64,000 nt of DNA from positions 2,688,501 to 2,752,500 of the forward strand of contig NC_060028.1 in NCBI RefSeq assembly GCF_021134715.1. The letters are read 5' to 3'. The notes under the pieces were generated by a model. The model was not told where the DNA came from. It searched no databases and saw only the letters and a list, made by a program, of their open reading frames with translations. The translations under genes and the position numbers were made by a program. Shown piece after piece: positions 35,380 through 47,198 of this stretch. The DNA is from Daphnia pulex (taxonomy: Eukaryota > Arthropoda > Branchiopoda > Diplostraca > Daphniidae). Within the stretch, counting starts at the first letter, position 1, and each line of letters opens with the position of its first letter.

Positions 35380-36930
35380 TTTTCAACTTAAGCTACGAAT
35401 TTGAAATTTTAAACAAACATTATTAATAGCCTCGTTGACTGCAATGGCTACAAACTACAACGTCCAGTGAAGTCAGAAAACAATAAGTAACTTGCCAGAA
35501 TGATGACAAATCCTTTAAAAATATTAAACACTAAAATAACCTGTTCTTTCACTTTGTATTATTTAATAGAAAATGAAACTCCATAATTAATAGAGCTGTG
35601 ATAATTTCAGGCATGTTGTCCCTAATCGAGATTTTCGACCTTTTCCAGACCTGGCAACTCAGCATCCTTTCGTGGTCTATAGATAAATCAGCCAACCAAC
35701 GCATGTTCAATGTGCTTAAACACATTTTAATTATTATGTGGTTAAGTGGACTTTTTAAAATTAAAACGTTCACGCCAGGTGAATGCGCCATTATTTTTCA
35801 AAATCACACTAGAAATTTTTTTTATTATTGTTATGAATCGAATAAGCCTAGTTGCGATCAAATCCGTGAGATGGTCGCCACAGGTTTTAGTCGTTTTCAC
35901 ATGGAATCACCCTACTGCAAATATATAGGCCATATATTTTTTTCTTATTAGCAAAAATAATTAAAAAAATAATAAAACTAAATAACTAAATAACAAATAA
36001 TAACAAATAATAAATCTGTCAATAGTCAATATATCATTCAATAGAGGTAACGTTCTTTACAACACTTGGATTTTTAAATCATTTTTAGCTGTTAATGTTC
36101 TAAGATTTTACATTTTAGGCATTATTTTTAGCCGCTAAACTTTTTTTCTCTACATGGTTCCAAACTCGAAATTTTGTTTTTTAAAGGCATGTCACATTCG
36201 AAGTGGTCCCGATTTTCGCGAGTCTTTCGGCCGCATTCGTCTTTAAATTAATTTTAATCTATGCTGAATCAATAACGGGATTTTCCCAGATTTTCGGCTA
36301 ATATTATCGTGTGGTTGTTGTTGCATGGGCGACGAAGAAACTGTCAGAGTTAAATTAAATATGTTACAATATCTTGTGTTTCCCGTCCTGGCCGCCCGAC
36401 CTTTCTCTAATCCCGAAAATATATAATTGTACGAGATGGGCTTTGCTGCTGGAATTGATCCATCATCCGGTCAACAAATATAGGATCTTGTTGAAAAACT
36501 CACGACTCACGAGACCACTCGCTCCAAGCAAATCTCTTACACCACTGCTGATGGAGTCGAAGATCTGAAACGACGTAGGCCTATAAGCCGTCGGCTAGCC
36601 TATACACCGGCGAGGATCTAAATCACCACCCTACATAACAGCGTATAGGTCAATTGGCGTAGGCTCAGAGTTGAAAAAAATATGTTGCCCTTTAAGCTGT
36701 AGTCTACCAGTCGCCTTCACATATTTTTCATAAAAGGCCATCTATAACACGCGATGCAATGAGAAGATTCTGTTTATTCAAATGCCGCTTAGTCTCTGTT
36801 TTACATTTTAAACCGCTAGATACAATTTTGACACGTAATGTTCGTAAAAGTACAGGTGACTACGATAAGTAGCTACCCTCATCATATTCATTCATGCACT
36901 GGGCTGTGTGCTGCTGCAGACTACTTTGAC
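35380..36930. other. Spacer between the SLC6 genes
   Basis: No recognised gene. 36430-36620 (plus) keeps a short protein-like frame (YEMGFAAGIDPSSGQQ, then LVEKLTTHETTRSKQIS) with a stop inside, probably a repeat remnant of unknown type. A minus-strand AATAAA at 36773-36778 fits the 3' end of the SLC6 gene starting at 36935. Confidence 0.35.
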
Positions 36931-36934
36931 ACAA

Positions 36935-39900
36935 TTATAAAATGTTTTCAAGTTCGTTTGCCTCTTTGAAGCCACCAGAAAGCGGTAATGATGGTGCACC
37001 CTTTCTCGGCTTGCAAATAGGAGTCATTCCTTTAACCAATACCTATAGGAAGAAAAAAGCGCATTATAGTGTGTGTCGGCGAGCGGGAATTCAATTTGAA
37101 AAACAACTTCTCTCAAGGTTCCAGGGGTGGTTATAATGTAGTAGGCGGCATAACCAGGAATCCACAACATAGAAGACAAGCTGATGATAATTCTATAAGG
37201 GAAATATATATTTTATTGGAATATTATCAATATATTTAGGGGTAATTAGCTTTATGTTTTATATTGATAATTTACCCAATCACTTCAGCCCACCATGGAT
37301 ATTGGTAGTTCTCACCATACGTTACTGGGATGTACTGAATTACGTAAAAGAGGAACACGCCCTTTTAAAAATGGAAATGAAAGAAATCATGGAATTTTTT
37401 TTTTGTAAATTCTTTTAGAAGTAGGTATTGACATAAAATTTATAATTTTCTTTACTGCCATGACAAGTGGACCTAAAAAGGACCAACAGATGTAGAAGAA
37501 CCAAGACGGCCTTTTTCCTGACATTTGTTCGATACAGTCACAGAATCGACTGGTACCAAATATCCATGCAATAGAGATGGTTTGAAAGAAAACCAGAAAA
37601 AGCATAGACATTCCGCTGGCAGAGTAGTAATCCATTAGTTGAAATACGTAAACACCACCCTGAAAATTTATTTTTAAAAATAAAAACGTTTTATAGTTTA
37701 CCTTAAGTGCTGACCTTCAGCAAAGGTTGATTTTTGAAAAAAAAGCGCTAAAAAAATTTCTTGGCTACCTTAGTTATCATGGGAATATCAAAAAGAAACA
37801 TAACCAAAACACATAGAAATGTGAAGAATTTTCGGTTTTTTCTCAATTTTTCTGGCCAGTTATCGCTAAGACCAGTTACGAAGGATTCCACATTGCAAAA
37901 TTCAGAATCGATCCTAATGATAACAGAAAATGTCATCAGCAATGATTTGGCAGAATTTGTGCAGTTGCCGTAGTCGAAGGACGAACAGAGAGGAAAATGA
38001 GAAGATTTTCTTATTCAAAATATTTTAAAAATTACCCGAGCACCTGCAATAGACATGAGAACAACCGATTACAGTTATTAAGTCATAATTTGCATTAAAA
38101 AGTTTTTAACACGATTTTTAAAATTATTATTATTACATAATAGTGTTAAGCACAGCGCTTACCGCAAGCATGATAAAGAAAAGGACTGCCCAGGCTGGTG
38201 CACCTGGAAGACGCAAAACAACTTCCGGATAGGTTATAAAAACAAGACCAGGTCCAGAATTCACCACAGAATCGATGCTAGCATTAGTGGAATGGGCAAT
38301 TGTTCCAAGAATGGCAAACTTTAGTTATGACCAAAAAGAAATGAAGCATTATTTTCAAGGATTATTTCAGTTCATAACTACATATAACTTGCGAATACCG
38401 TAACGACTCCTGCAATCAAACACGTCAAGGTGTTAACTAAGCAAGTTATCATAGCGTCCCTGTAAAAAAAAGAAATGTAAATAAAAATATTCAGAGGACA
38501 ACTTTATTTGGGTACATTTTATTGTCCTTACCTGAAGCAATTATACTTAAAAGTATTGTATGAGCCCAGAGCAGGCAATGCCCCTGTTCCTATACTGTAC
38601 GCAAAGAAGATCTGCGTCGTACCTGGTAAAAAAATTCCAATGGAAAACGATTTTTAGTACGACTTTAGTATGTAAATCAATCATTTTTCTTGTACCATCA
38701 ATCCACGGACCAGCAGTCAGCAGAAGGTCCCTGATTAAAAATTTTCATAAATTCAATTTCTCTACATTTTTTTTTACCAATTCCAATGCAAAATTAGTGA
38801 TACACAGCATAAAGTGCTGTACAAACAGTTCAAGCCGTTTAATAAATTAGCAGCAGCATTTATGTGGGAGGGCTTAAAAACCTAATAACTAGTCGACGTT
38901 ATTAAATTTGAATGTAATGAGTAAACCATTTTGGAGTAACATAGTAGAGTAATCCTATCTCGGCGCCTTCAAGTGTAACTGCTCGGACAAGGAGAACCAG
39001 AAGAATAGCGTAAGGAAATAAGGCAGTAAACCAGACAATCTATATAATAGCACAAAATATAAATAGAACAGCGTTATAAGTTAATTTTTCTCACTCAACT
39101 CCTCAAGGGTATCGATAAAAAAAATACGAAAAAATTTTAGTTAAAAACTTACGTAACCGCTTTCGTTCAAACCCTTCCAGATGATGAAATAGACAAGAAT
39201 CCACGCCAATATCAATGTTCCAAAGAGTTCCCAACGAACGGAAGACAAGTTTTCGATGCCATCTGTAATACCTAAAACCCGTTCCCTGTTCACAAGAATA
39301 GTACGCAGGATTTTAATAATGGAAACAACGACATTTTAATTTTAATAATCTTTTTATTTTTACGTCCAAAACTCTTCGACTGCCGACACTGAGGAGCTGG
39401 ATATGCTGGCACCGATAGTTAAATTCGTAATTTCAGTCGGGACATAACAATTGGGTGTGTTCCATGTGTTATCTTTAGAGAGTAAATTCAACAATAAAAG
39501 AAAATTAATGAAGCATTGACAATGGCACCACTAACTATGAATGAAATTGCACCATGCGGTCAATATTCAAAGGTCAGAAAGGCAAAATTTCATCAGTTAA
39601 TCCATTTTTACTTACGTTATTTGCTTGTCGAATTTATCAGTTTCAAAGCAAAAAAAAAATAATAATAAAAAATTAAGTGATATACGTACTACAGCCAGCC
39701 CACGGGAGACTTGGTAAAGCTGTAAATGAAGCAATCAAGTAAAATAGGGTCCATGCGATGATTATGGTATAATAAATGTCGATAAGTACGACAACCACCT
39801 AAAACATGCTTAGAGCTAAATCATAACGTTACAATCCATTTGGTAAGGAAACCTACCATGGTGGCAAAACCAACTCCTGTTCAATTATAAATTTTTTTGG

Positions 39901-40736
39901 ATTTAAATTTTTGTGAAATGAATAAACCCAAGTATAATAGGATTGTAGTACCTTTCATGATGGGCACTATTTGACCGATAAAGGTCATGCCTATATTATA
40001 AGTATATAACTATAAATTTTAATCATTTATTTGAAACAAAAAAATTCAAAATAAATACCCCCAACTCCTAAATATTGACCTAATGCGACCTCTGTAAAAG
40101 CGCAAGCAAAATTTGTAACGATATCCCATAAAAAAAATAGTGTGAAGTTCAACGGGATACCTGCATAGAATATCGGAATGCCACAGAACACCATAGCGAC
40201 AAAATATGCTATCAAAAACGCACCTAAAATTGTTTCATAAATCATAACTTTTTATGTGTCGGAAACGTGGGTAACAGGAAAACGTACGCACCTCCACCAT
40301 TTTTATAACCTGATGAGAAAATTCAAAACATTTTGCTTAATAAAAAAAAACTCTACAAATGAATAGAGATATTACATAGATATGGGAAACGCCAAATATT
40401 TCCCAATCCAACGGAAACACTGATGCAGGAAAATAGAAAGTCTAGTTTGTTGCTCCATGCCCCGCGTTCACTTGTTTCATTTTCTTCCTTGACGTCGACA
40501 TCTTCCTTTGTTTTCTCTTCAGTCAGAGCGATCTGGGATACTGTTTCTTCATCTGGGGAAGTCTTTAACATTGTCTCAGGTATCCTCAAATCATCCTCAG
40601 GTAAAATTTGGCTGTGCATTCCATTCGGAGCAGAAGCGGTCTCCTGTTTTTTATTATTCGCTTCATCGGTTTCAACATCTCGATCGCTCAAATTCTCACC
40701 TAGCTCAAACGCTTCGTTCACACATTGATTCGACAT
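36935..40736 (-). CDS. SLC6 sodium:neurotransmitter/amino-acid symporter B, complete, 20 exons
   Basis: Exons: 40376-40736, 40292-40309, 40161-40223, 40059-40091, 39952-39990, 39857-39876, 39690-39798, 39364-39472, 39153-39285, 38927-39039, 38696-38730, 38532-38622, 38399-38459, 38163-38318, 38036-38043, 37769-37913, 37456-37659, 37276-37361, 37108-37192, 36935-37042; 658 residues. The N-terminus is acidic (about 93 residues), then [20 protein letters not shown] of TM1, the C...TWNTPNC loop 2 with two NxT/S sites, TM6 [16 protein letters not shown], and TM8 [16 protein letters not shown]. Exons of 18, 20 and 8 bases were placed because they restore both phase and the family sequence. Several exon joins differ from gene A (first and second exon fused there, as are 18 and 19). 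Function as for gene A; substrate unknown. Confidence 0.92.
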
Positions 40737-40739
40737 CGT

Positions 40740-41560
40740 AAACACCGCTCGGAAAATCAGTTGATGTCTCCGAAAGGAACGTTTTTGGTTTTTAAAAAAT
40801 CACGACAAGGCTTTTGACATGTGTTTCTGTTGCCCACGCTCTCAGACTGAAAGCGCTTTCGAATGGAAAGAATAAAGCGCAGGCGCAGTCGCTCAATTTT
40901 GGTTTGAAATTGGACGGCTTAAAAATTACTCAAACATAGAAAAAGCAAGACAAAAATAAGACAAACGAAACGCAGTACTTGTAGTAGTACATTGTGTCCA
41001 CAAGTCATGATTGATAATTCGATATTCGAGTCATGATTGATTTTCTAAATCCATTCAGTGAAATTCCAAGCTTCAAGTTGCCTACGGAATAAGGATACGA
41101 TGTATACGGATTATCAATCAATTTTTCTGCTAGGATGCACATGAAGAATAGCCATTTCTCAGTTCTATGCGTTTACAGTAGCTATAGATGATAATTGTTA
41201 TGCTCCCAATACCCCTGCTCTTTTTATGGTGTAGAACACATTGTATGTAAAAAGACAAACAAATTGGTTATCACGTAGATCCGATCGCATTTCACTGACC
41301 CTTTTGAATTATTCATGTCCTGTTGTATACTGAAAGTTTTCTAACTAAGCGGCTAAATCGGGAAGTACAAGAATAACTTGCTGACAAGATTACCAAATAA
41401 ACTTACAAATATACATGTCCGGCCGGACAATATAGTTAAAATTATCGATATCTTTCCATAGCATTTGATCTTTTGTCATTTGGCAATCATGGTAGCTAAG
41501 TTAAGTTTGAAAATAATAAATGAAGAAAAGTTTTTGTCTGTACAATGAGAAACTCCATTA
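40740..41560. other. Upstream region of SLC6 gene B
   Basis: No gene seen; presumably contains the promoter of the minus-strand transporter. Confidence 0.4.
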
Positions 41561-41564
41561 TTTT

Positions 41565-42054
41565 TTATTGAACTTTCTTTTTAAGTGCAGAAGAATGAAC
41601 AGCTCCAGTAACAAGTTCACTCCTCCTTACTCTACCGTTTCCGTAAATTCCCTGTTTGTTCAAAATCCAGTCACCAGACACTACAACACTGCACATATCT
41701 TCATAAGTTATTTTTTCAAAGAACTTGGGCTTTGGCTTCCATATTATCATTTTTTTGTTGACAGTGTGTTTTTCATTTATCGCAGTTGCAGGAAGGAAAT
41801 CAAATGAAATTGTGTGATCAACTGCACAAGGCTCAATTATAGGCTGTTTTTCCACTTTCTCATCTACTTCAACAAATGTGTACATTCTAATGAGAAATAA
41901 ATAAATAAAGTTATTCAAGACGAAGATTGTAAAAATTTATATACTTTGAAATTAGTTCGTCCAGCTTTTGGCTGTAAATTTCATTAGATTCAACAAGACT
42001 AGAATCATTTTCCAAATATCCAGGTTTCTTATTTTCTGTGGTTTTTTTGGCCAT
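41565..42054 (-). CDS. Small two-exon gene, function unknown (143 residues)
   Basis: Exons 41945-42054 and 41565-41886, joined by a 58-base GT-AG intron in phase. The protein starts MAKKTTENKKPGYLENDSS and contains IYSQKLDELISK, an IIEPCAVDHTISFDFLPATA stretch, KMIIWKPKPKFFEKITYEDM and a C-terminal GAVHSSALKKKVQ. It is soluble and basic at both ends, with no signal peptide or membrane segment. I do not recognise the family. The TAA stop lies inside the AATAAA polyadenylation signal (CAATAAA), so the 3' UTR must be very short. The clean intron and codon pattern argue for a real gene. Confidence 0.6.
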
Positions 42055-42059
42055 GTTTA

Positions 42060-43030
42060 TTTCCCAAGAATGAATTTATATATGATCACTAAAATGATAA
42101 GATATTATTTTAACATGAAATTATGAATAGCCGTCATTAATGACGGCAATTGCATTGTGATTTGAAGGCCATTTTTTAGAATTCAATTTTCACATTATAG
42201 AAAATTCAATATGCCCACTTACTTGGTTCCTGCTTTAATATTTGCCTCTGTAGAACAAATACTGCAAATAATTAATAATGGTTTCTGAAATTAGGGTGGA
42301 TCGAATCTGGCAGGCCACCAACCACTAACTCCCAAGCAGATAACTTGGCAAATAAAATGGTAAACAAACATTGTATTTGTTTCCAGCATTCCAATGCACC
42401 AGAATCCAGAATGCACCATGTCAATCTGGGATATCCTTAAAGGCGGAAGCGGAATGGCGGAATTAAAAAATGCGGATTTGGAACTGATGGGCTGTATTTT
42501 TACCTAAGAAGGCTGCAGGCTGCTAGGCTACCAATCCGTATTCCGCGATCTAATCTAAGATCTTTAATAAGCAGGTTCAGTTTTTCCAATCGCCACTACT
42601 TTATTACCTTGCCAATATGGCTCATTAATTTGTTACTCTAGTTCTATCTAGGCCATAGAAGATATCGGAAAATTGTTGAAATGAAAATAATTGCACGTCC
42701 ATTTAAAAACATCGAATCCAAGGAAATTAGTATAAATTATAAAAAAAAAATTTACATGATATAAACTCATTTTAATGCAATTACATGGTACAAATTTAAC
42801 ACAAGTACACAACCCACATAAAAGATTTATACCTTCACAATGTTAACGTGCATTACGCCAATAATTTGTTGCAACATGGAATCGCACAAGCACAAACAAG
42901 CAATGGTCAGTGTGAGAACAAGTTTCAAATTCTCTTACAATTGGAACTTAATAAGGCTTTAACGATTATCCTTGCTGCGCACTTGAAAAATACACTTGTG
43001 TAGCGTTTTTCGTTAATTTTAATATGTCAA
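42060..43030. other. Spacer without supported gene
   Basis: No coding or RNA gene recognised. Confidence 0.4.
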
Positions 43031-43033
43031 ATC

Positions 43034-45801
43034 TCATTCAGCAGCAGTTATACGAACGCCATTAGGATATCCGTCGCGGTTCATTCGTCGTAGTATGCCA
43101 ACCACTGTTTTCCGGACGGAATAGCTGAGCTCTTTGAAAAAATGACGTTCTTTAACCCAGCCCCGTAACTCTTCCATCGATGCCCGATCACCGTCAATTG
43201 ACCACAGTAAACGATTACGGCAAACTCGAATTTGCCGATCAATTATCCCTATTTGAGCATCAATCTGTCTGTGAGCTTCTTGTAGGCAAGGAGTGTCACG
43301 ACAAAAATGAATAAACCACGACACCCGATTTTTAATGCTCAACTGAGAAAGTGTGAAGTTCAGCAGGTTTGCTTCATTTAATTCCAAATTATGTGGGTAT
43401 AGACGACTCTCCGACTTCCTATTGAAGAAAAAATAAATAAATAAATAAATGAACTCAAAATAAAAATTTAATTTGAAGGGAGAAAACCTGTATGCCGGAT
43501 AGAAAACGATGGAAGGATATTTATCGACAGTAAACTGCCAAGGCAAGTCGTTCTCTTCGGCATTGATAGTGGCAAATCTGATCTGGCGCAGATCGGTGTT
43601 TTCCAGAAACGATGCAGCTGACAAGGAAAACATCAGAGACAGTTTCAAAAAGAAACGAGCGCCAACCTCACAAAATACGCATCCATTTTTTCTGTAAAAG
43701 ACGATCGCATCGTGCGATGGATCGAGCACAACTTTTTCAAATTCATCCGTTGAGATTTCTTCCAGACAAACACGGCCGGGTGGACACAATTTTGATTTTT
43801 GGTGGCTTCGCCGAAATCGCCTCAAGCTGTTTTCCGTATAGTTAACGATAAAATTTTCCAAGTTTTCCTTCGACAACGTCTGGCTCATAATGTAATGGGA
43901 TTCTGCCTACGTAAAAAATATTCCCAGTTAAAAACATTGCCTAATGATTAGATATAGATATGATACCTTGGGATCGACGATCAATGCAATGTTAGCATTT
44001 TGGCGAATTTCTTTTGATGAATAGCCTAAGTTTATCAGGAAATTTGGATATTGGTTCGAATTGATAACAAAAAATTTTAAACTGCGATTTGTACGGCAGC
44101 CCAGGCCTTGAAATTTGAATAATGTCGGTTTAAATGAGAATCCACAGGTTTTTTCGACGCTGCTATCGGTAGTGATTGAAGCATTGATATAAAGTGACGT
44201 ATTGCTCAAACCGCATTCCCTTTCTTTTTCAAATATGCTACATTGTCTTTCGGCTGCTAATCGAGAAGTTTCCATTGCATATCTTTGGCGCTGAATTTCT
44301 TCTATAAGTCTGGCTATTCGAAGAGAGAAAGCACAATTGTTGTAGTCAAATGCTACCTCTTTCACCTTTATGGACAAAACTAAAAATTAGGATCCACAGT
44401 TCCACACCAATAAAATAAAGTTCGACAACACTATTATTTACCATCAGAGTTTGATATGAAGGAGTCAATGTTGATGTGAAGAGAATAAGGGAAGGTCGCT
44501 GTTGCTCAATGAGGTAGTGTTGAATCAATTGGTTTTTTCGACAGCTAGGCCAAATTAATTGAATCGGGGAATGGCTACGGTAATGAATCCACTGCAAAAA
44601 CCGAGGGACATCGATTGTGTTTTCATTATGAGGATAAATCTAGAATAAAATAAAACGGACATAGATGTAAAAGTGTACATTTATACATATTTAATTATTT
44701 ATATATATATATATTTGTTCATCTACCAACCAGAGTCTCGTTCCACAAATGCAATCGTACGTCAAACTGCTGAGAAGTTGTTATCAAATGAATTCCAAGT
44801 CTATTTGCAGCATTAGGATTTGTTGCAATTGCAAATGCAATTGATTCATGGGCATCATATTCCAAGTTTCTCAAGGATGCTAAATAAAATGAATAAAACC
44901 CATTTGGTTTTACTGAGTCAAAGTTGAAGTAACCTGTAACAACAGCCTTTAAATAAAAAAAAATATTTATAAATTATATTAAAAATATATATTTTTTTGT
45001 TTCACAGCCTTATTAAATGTATTGTAAAAAAAGGCAATGTCTGAATTAACTTACAGTGGACTGAGTCAATAATTTGTATAGGTCAGCAACAGTTTCAATT
45101 CTTTTCAGCGGTTTGAGCAAACTTTGAACAAATTTATCCAAATATTCATACTGAAGTGGACCTCTATATTGGACACCTTTAGTCCCTCCTACATAGCCCT
45201 GTATTTTAATAAACAGGATTTAATAAAAATAGGCTACAGGATATTATCAGAAAAAAAGAGTCAAACCAGTATTAGTGGAAAGCTTCTGAGCTTGGGGAAC
45301 GTTTTTTTGCAGGCACCATTGGAAACCCAACAGTTGATAGAAGAACAGAACACCTAAAAATCAAAAGAGAATTGCAATAATTGTACTGGAACTGTCACTA
45401 GTTGAAATAGACAGCTTTATTAATTTATAAAAAAATAATCAGTGTATACCTGCCCTTTATATTTCTTGGCAATTTTCTCAAAATCATGAATTGCTAATTG
45501 AGAATCAAAGTCCCACGGAGCATAGTACATGACTAGTGAGACATCAGAGTGTAGTACTGTAGTAAAAGGAGTTGCGATATCACCTCCATAAAAGTCACTT
45601 ACAGTTGCATTACTATTTAGGAGAGGCACAGGTGGTGACTGAGATTGTATTTTCAATGACCTGAAAATAATATTTGTTGTATCTCATGTTTATATGATTT
45701 ACAAAAAATACCTTTTAATTGATTAATTACCCTTTCTGTAGACTTGCATAGGATGTAAATACAAAAAGAATAACGACGAGAATCTCCCCGAGGTATCGCA
45801 T
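43034..45801 (-). CDS. TXNDC11: Thioredoxin domain-containing protein 11 (TXNDC11), complete, 9 exons
   Basis: Exons: 45731-45801, 45450-45660, 45267-45353, 45055-45198, 44731-44946, 44442-44639, 43967-44365, 43488-43906, 43034-43418; 709 residues (human about 985). The N-terminus MRYLGEILVVILFVFTSYAS is a signal peptide or anchor. A first thioredoxin-like fold has SLVMYYAPWDFDSQLAIHDF, in which the usual Cys-x-x-Cys is replaced. A later one keeps it: IVFYRKNGCVFCEVGARFF, with FATINAEENDLPW and VDKYPSIVFYP. The C-terminus (from SRLYPHNLELNEANLLNFTL) is helical, and the last residues do not form an ER retention signal. In mammals the protein is an ER-resident reductase partner of dual oxidase and EDEM. 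The start at 45801 directly precedes the hydrophobic segment. Confidence 0.88.
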
Positions 45802-45809
45802 TGTAGTTG

Positions 45810-47190
45810 ATAAATATTTCACACAGAGTGAATATTCAAGCGGTTTATTCGTCAATATCTGTTGATCACCGTCTGGCATTTCGTCACACACCAGGGATAA
45901 AACTGCATACTGTGATGCTGTAATGTAAATAGTTTAATGCGCCGTTTTTCACTGAGTCGATACACCGATTTCACCGATACACCTCTTTTCTGTCTTCACC
46001 CCATTTGTCTGCTATGCTCGTCTGACGTCTGCTTCCCTATTGCCAGATATATTCTTTTTGTGACTTTTTTTTTTTTTTAAATAAATGCATTTACGCATTT
46101 ACGCATTTGCCAGTGCCACGCCACCAGCTGGCACAGATAAAGACCAAGTCTTCTTTATCTATGATGTCGATTCTCGATTATGAGCAGCACATAATATTTT
46201 CCTTCATTTTTAAAAATCCGAAACCAGGTCCTGCTGTCGAAGCACATTATAAATGCGACGAATAATAAAAACAGCAGCATTACTAGTTTCATCATTTCAA
46301 ACAATTTTTTTTTGTACAGGAGTTTTTTTACACATCAAAACAAAAGAATTTTTCGTTTTAAAAGTTCTTCCCATAATCGCCATAATACTCGCTTCCGTCT
46401 TCCTGTCATTTGATCTGAAAAGTGCTCTAAAACGAAACGGACATGCGCAGTTTTCAAGTTCAAAGGGGCAACTACATTTCCTTCACAATAAAGTTAGGCC
46501 ACGTCTGATAAACGGAATAAAATAGCGCATTGAATATGTCTTTTGATAAACTTTCGATTTTTAGAAATTTACATAGTGGGTGTAGATAAAAAAAAAAAAG
46601 GGACTACAAAAAATATTCAAAATCTATGACAGACTTCAAAAGTGTTGCATTAAATTACATTAAAGGGTAACAAAAGAAAAAAACTTTCAATGCAAGAACC
46701 TTGGCTTTCAGTTTTCAAAGAATTTTTCTTTTCTTTATCTGCACATCTCTGAAGACGACGTTGTTAAAGGATGGTAGGGTGAACCCAGGTGAGCTACCAG
46801 CCAACCAGACATTTTCTCCTGAGGAATGAGGATATTTAGGATTTTAGAAAGTTGTTTGGGGATGAAAAGTAGGTCAAACAAATTGTATATTGGGTTTTTT
46901 TAAAATCCCCTAGTCATCTTTGGATCCTCCCCCTTTTCAGTCATCGCTGGGTCCTCATCACGTTCACCGTAGTATAGCCGCAAGCCAGTAGAACATCGAC
47001 AGTTGAAAGGGAAGGTTCAACTTCAGCCATTCATCGCTGGTACAGGGGAAAGTGATATTTTCTCCTTGTGCATTCAAATTCCTCCAGTTTCAACGGTTAA
47101 ATTCTGTGTGACAGTAGTGACATATCTCGACCTAGCTGATTATTCTTGGTTGAGTTCAGTTAGTTTGCCGCTATTTGCTTGCAAATAAGC
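45810..47190. other. Spacer, promoter side of TXNDC11 and the GPCR
   Basis: One unsupported 90-codon frame at 46253-46525 (plus) has two hydrophobic stretches (FFVLKVLPIIAIILASVFL) and could be a first-exon fragment of a TMEM86-like membrane protein, but no partner exon was seen. Otherwise nothing. Confidence 0.3.
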
Positions 47191-47198
47191 TCTTCTAA

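Noticed and set aside
38340..38400. A GC-AG intron (TTC|GCAAGT) in SLC6 gene B
   Set aside because: Both paralogues share an upstream ACG|GTATTC donor in the same phase, and it gives the family sequence without a gap, so the ordinary GT site is used.
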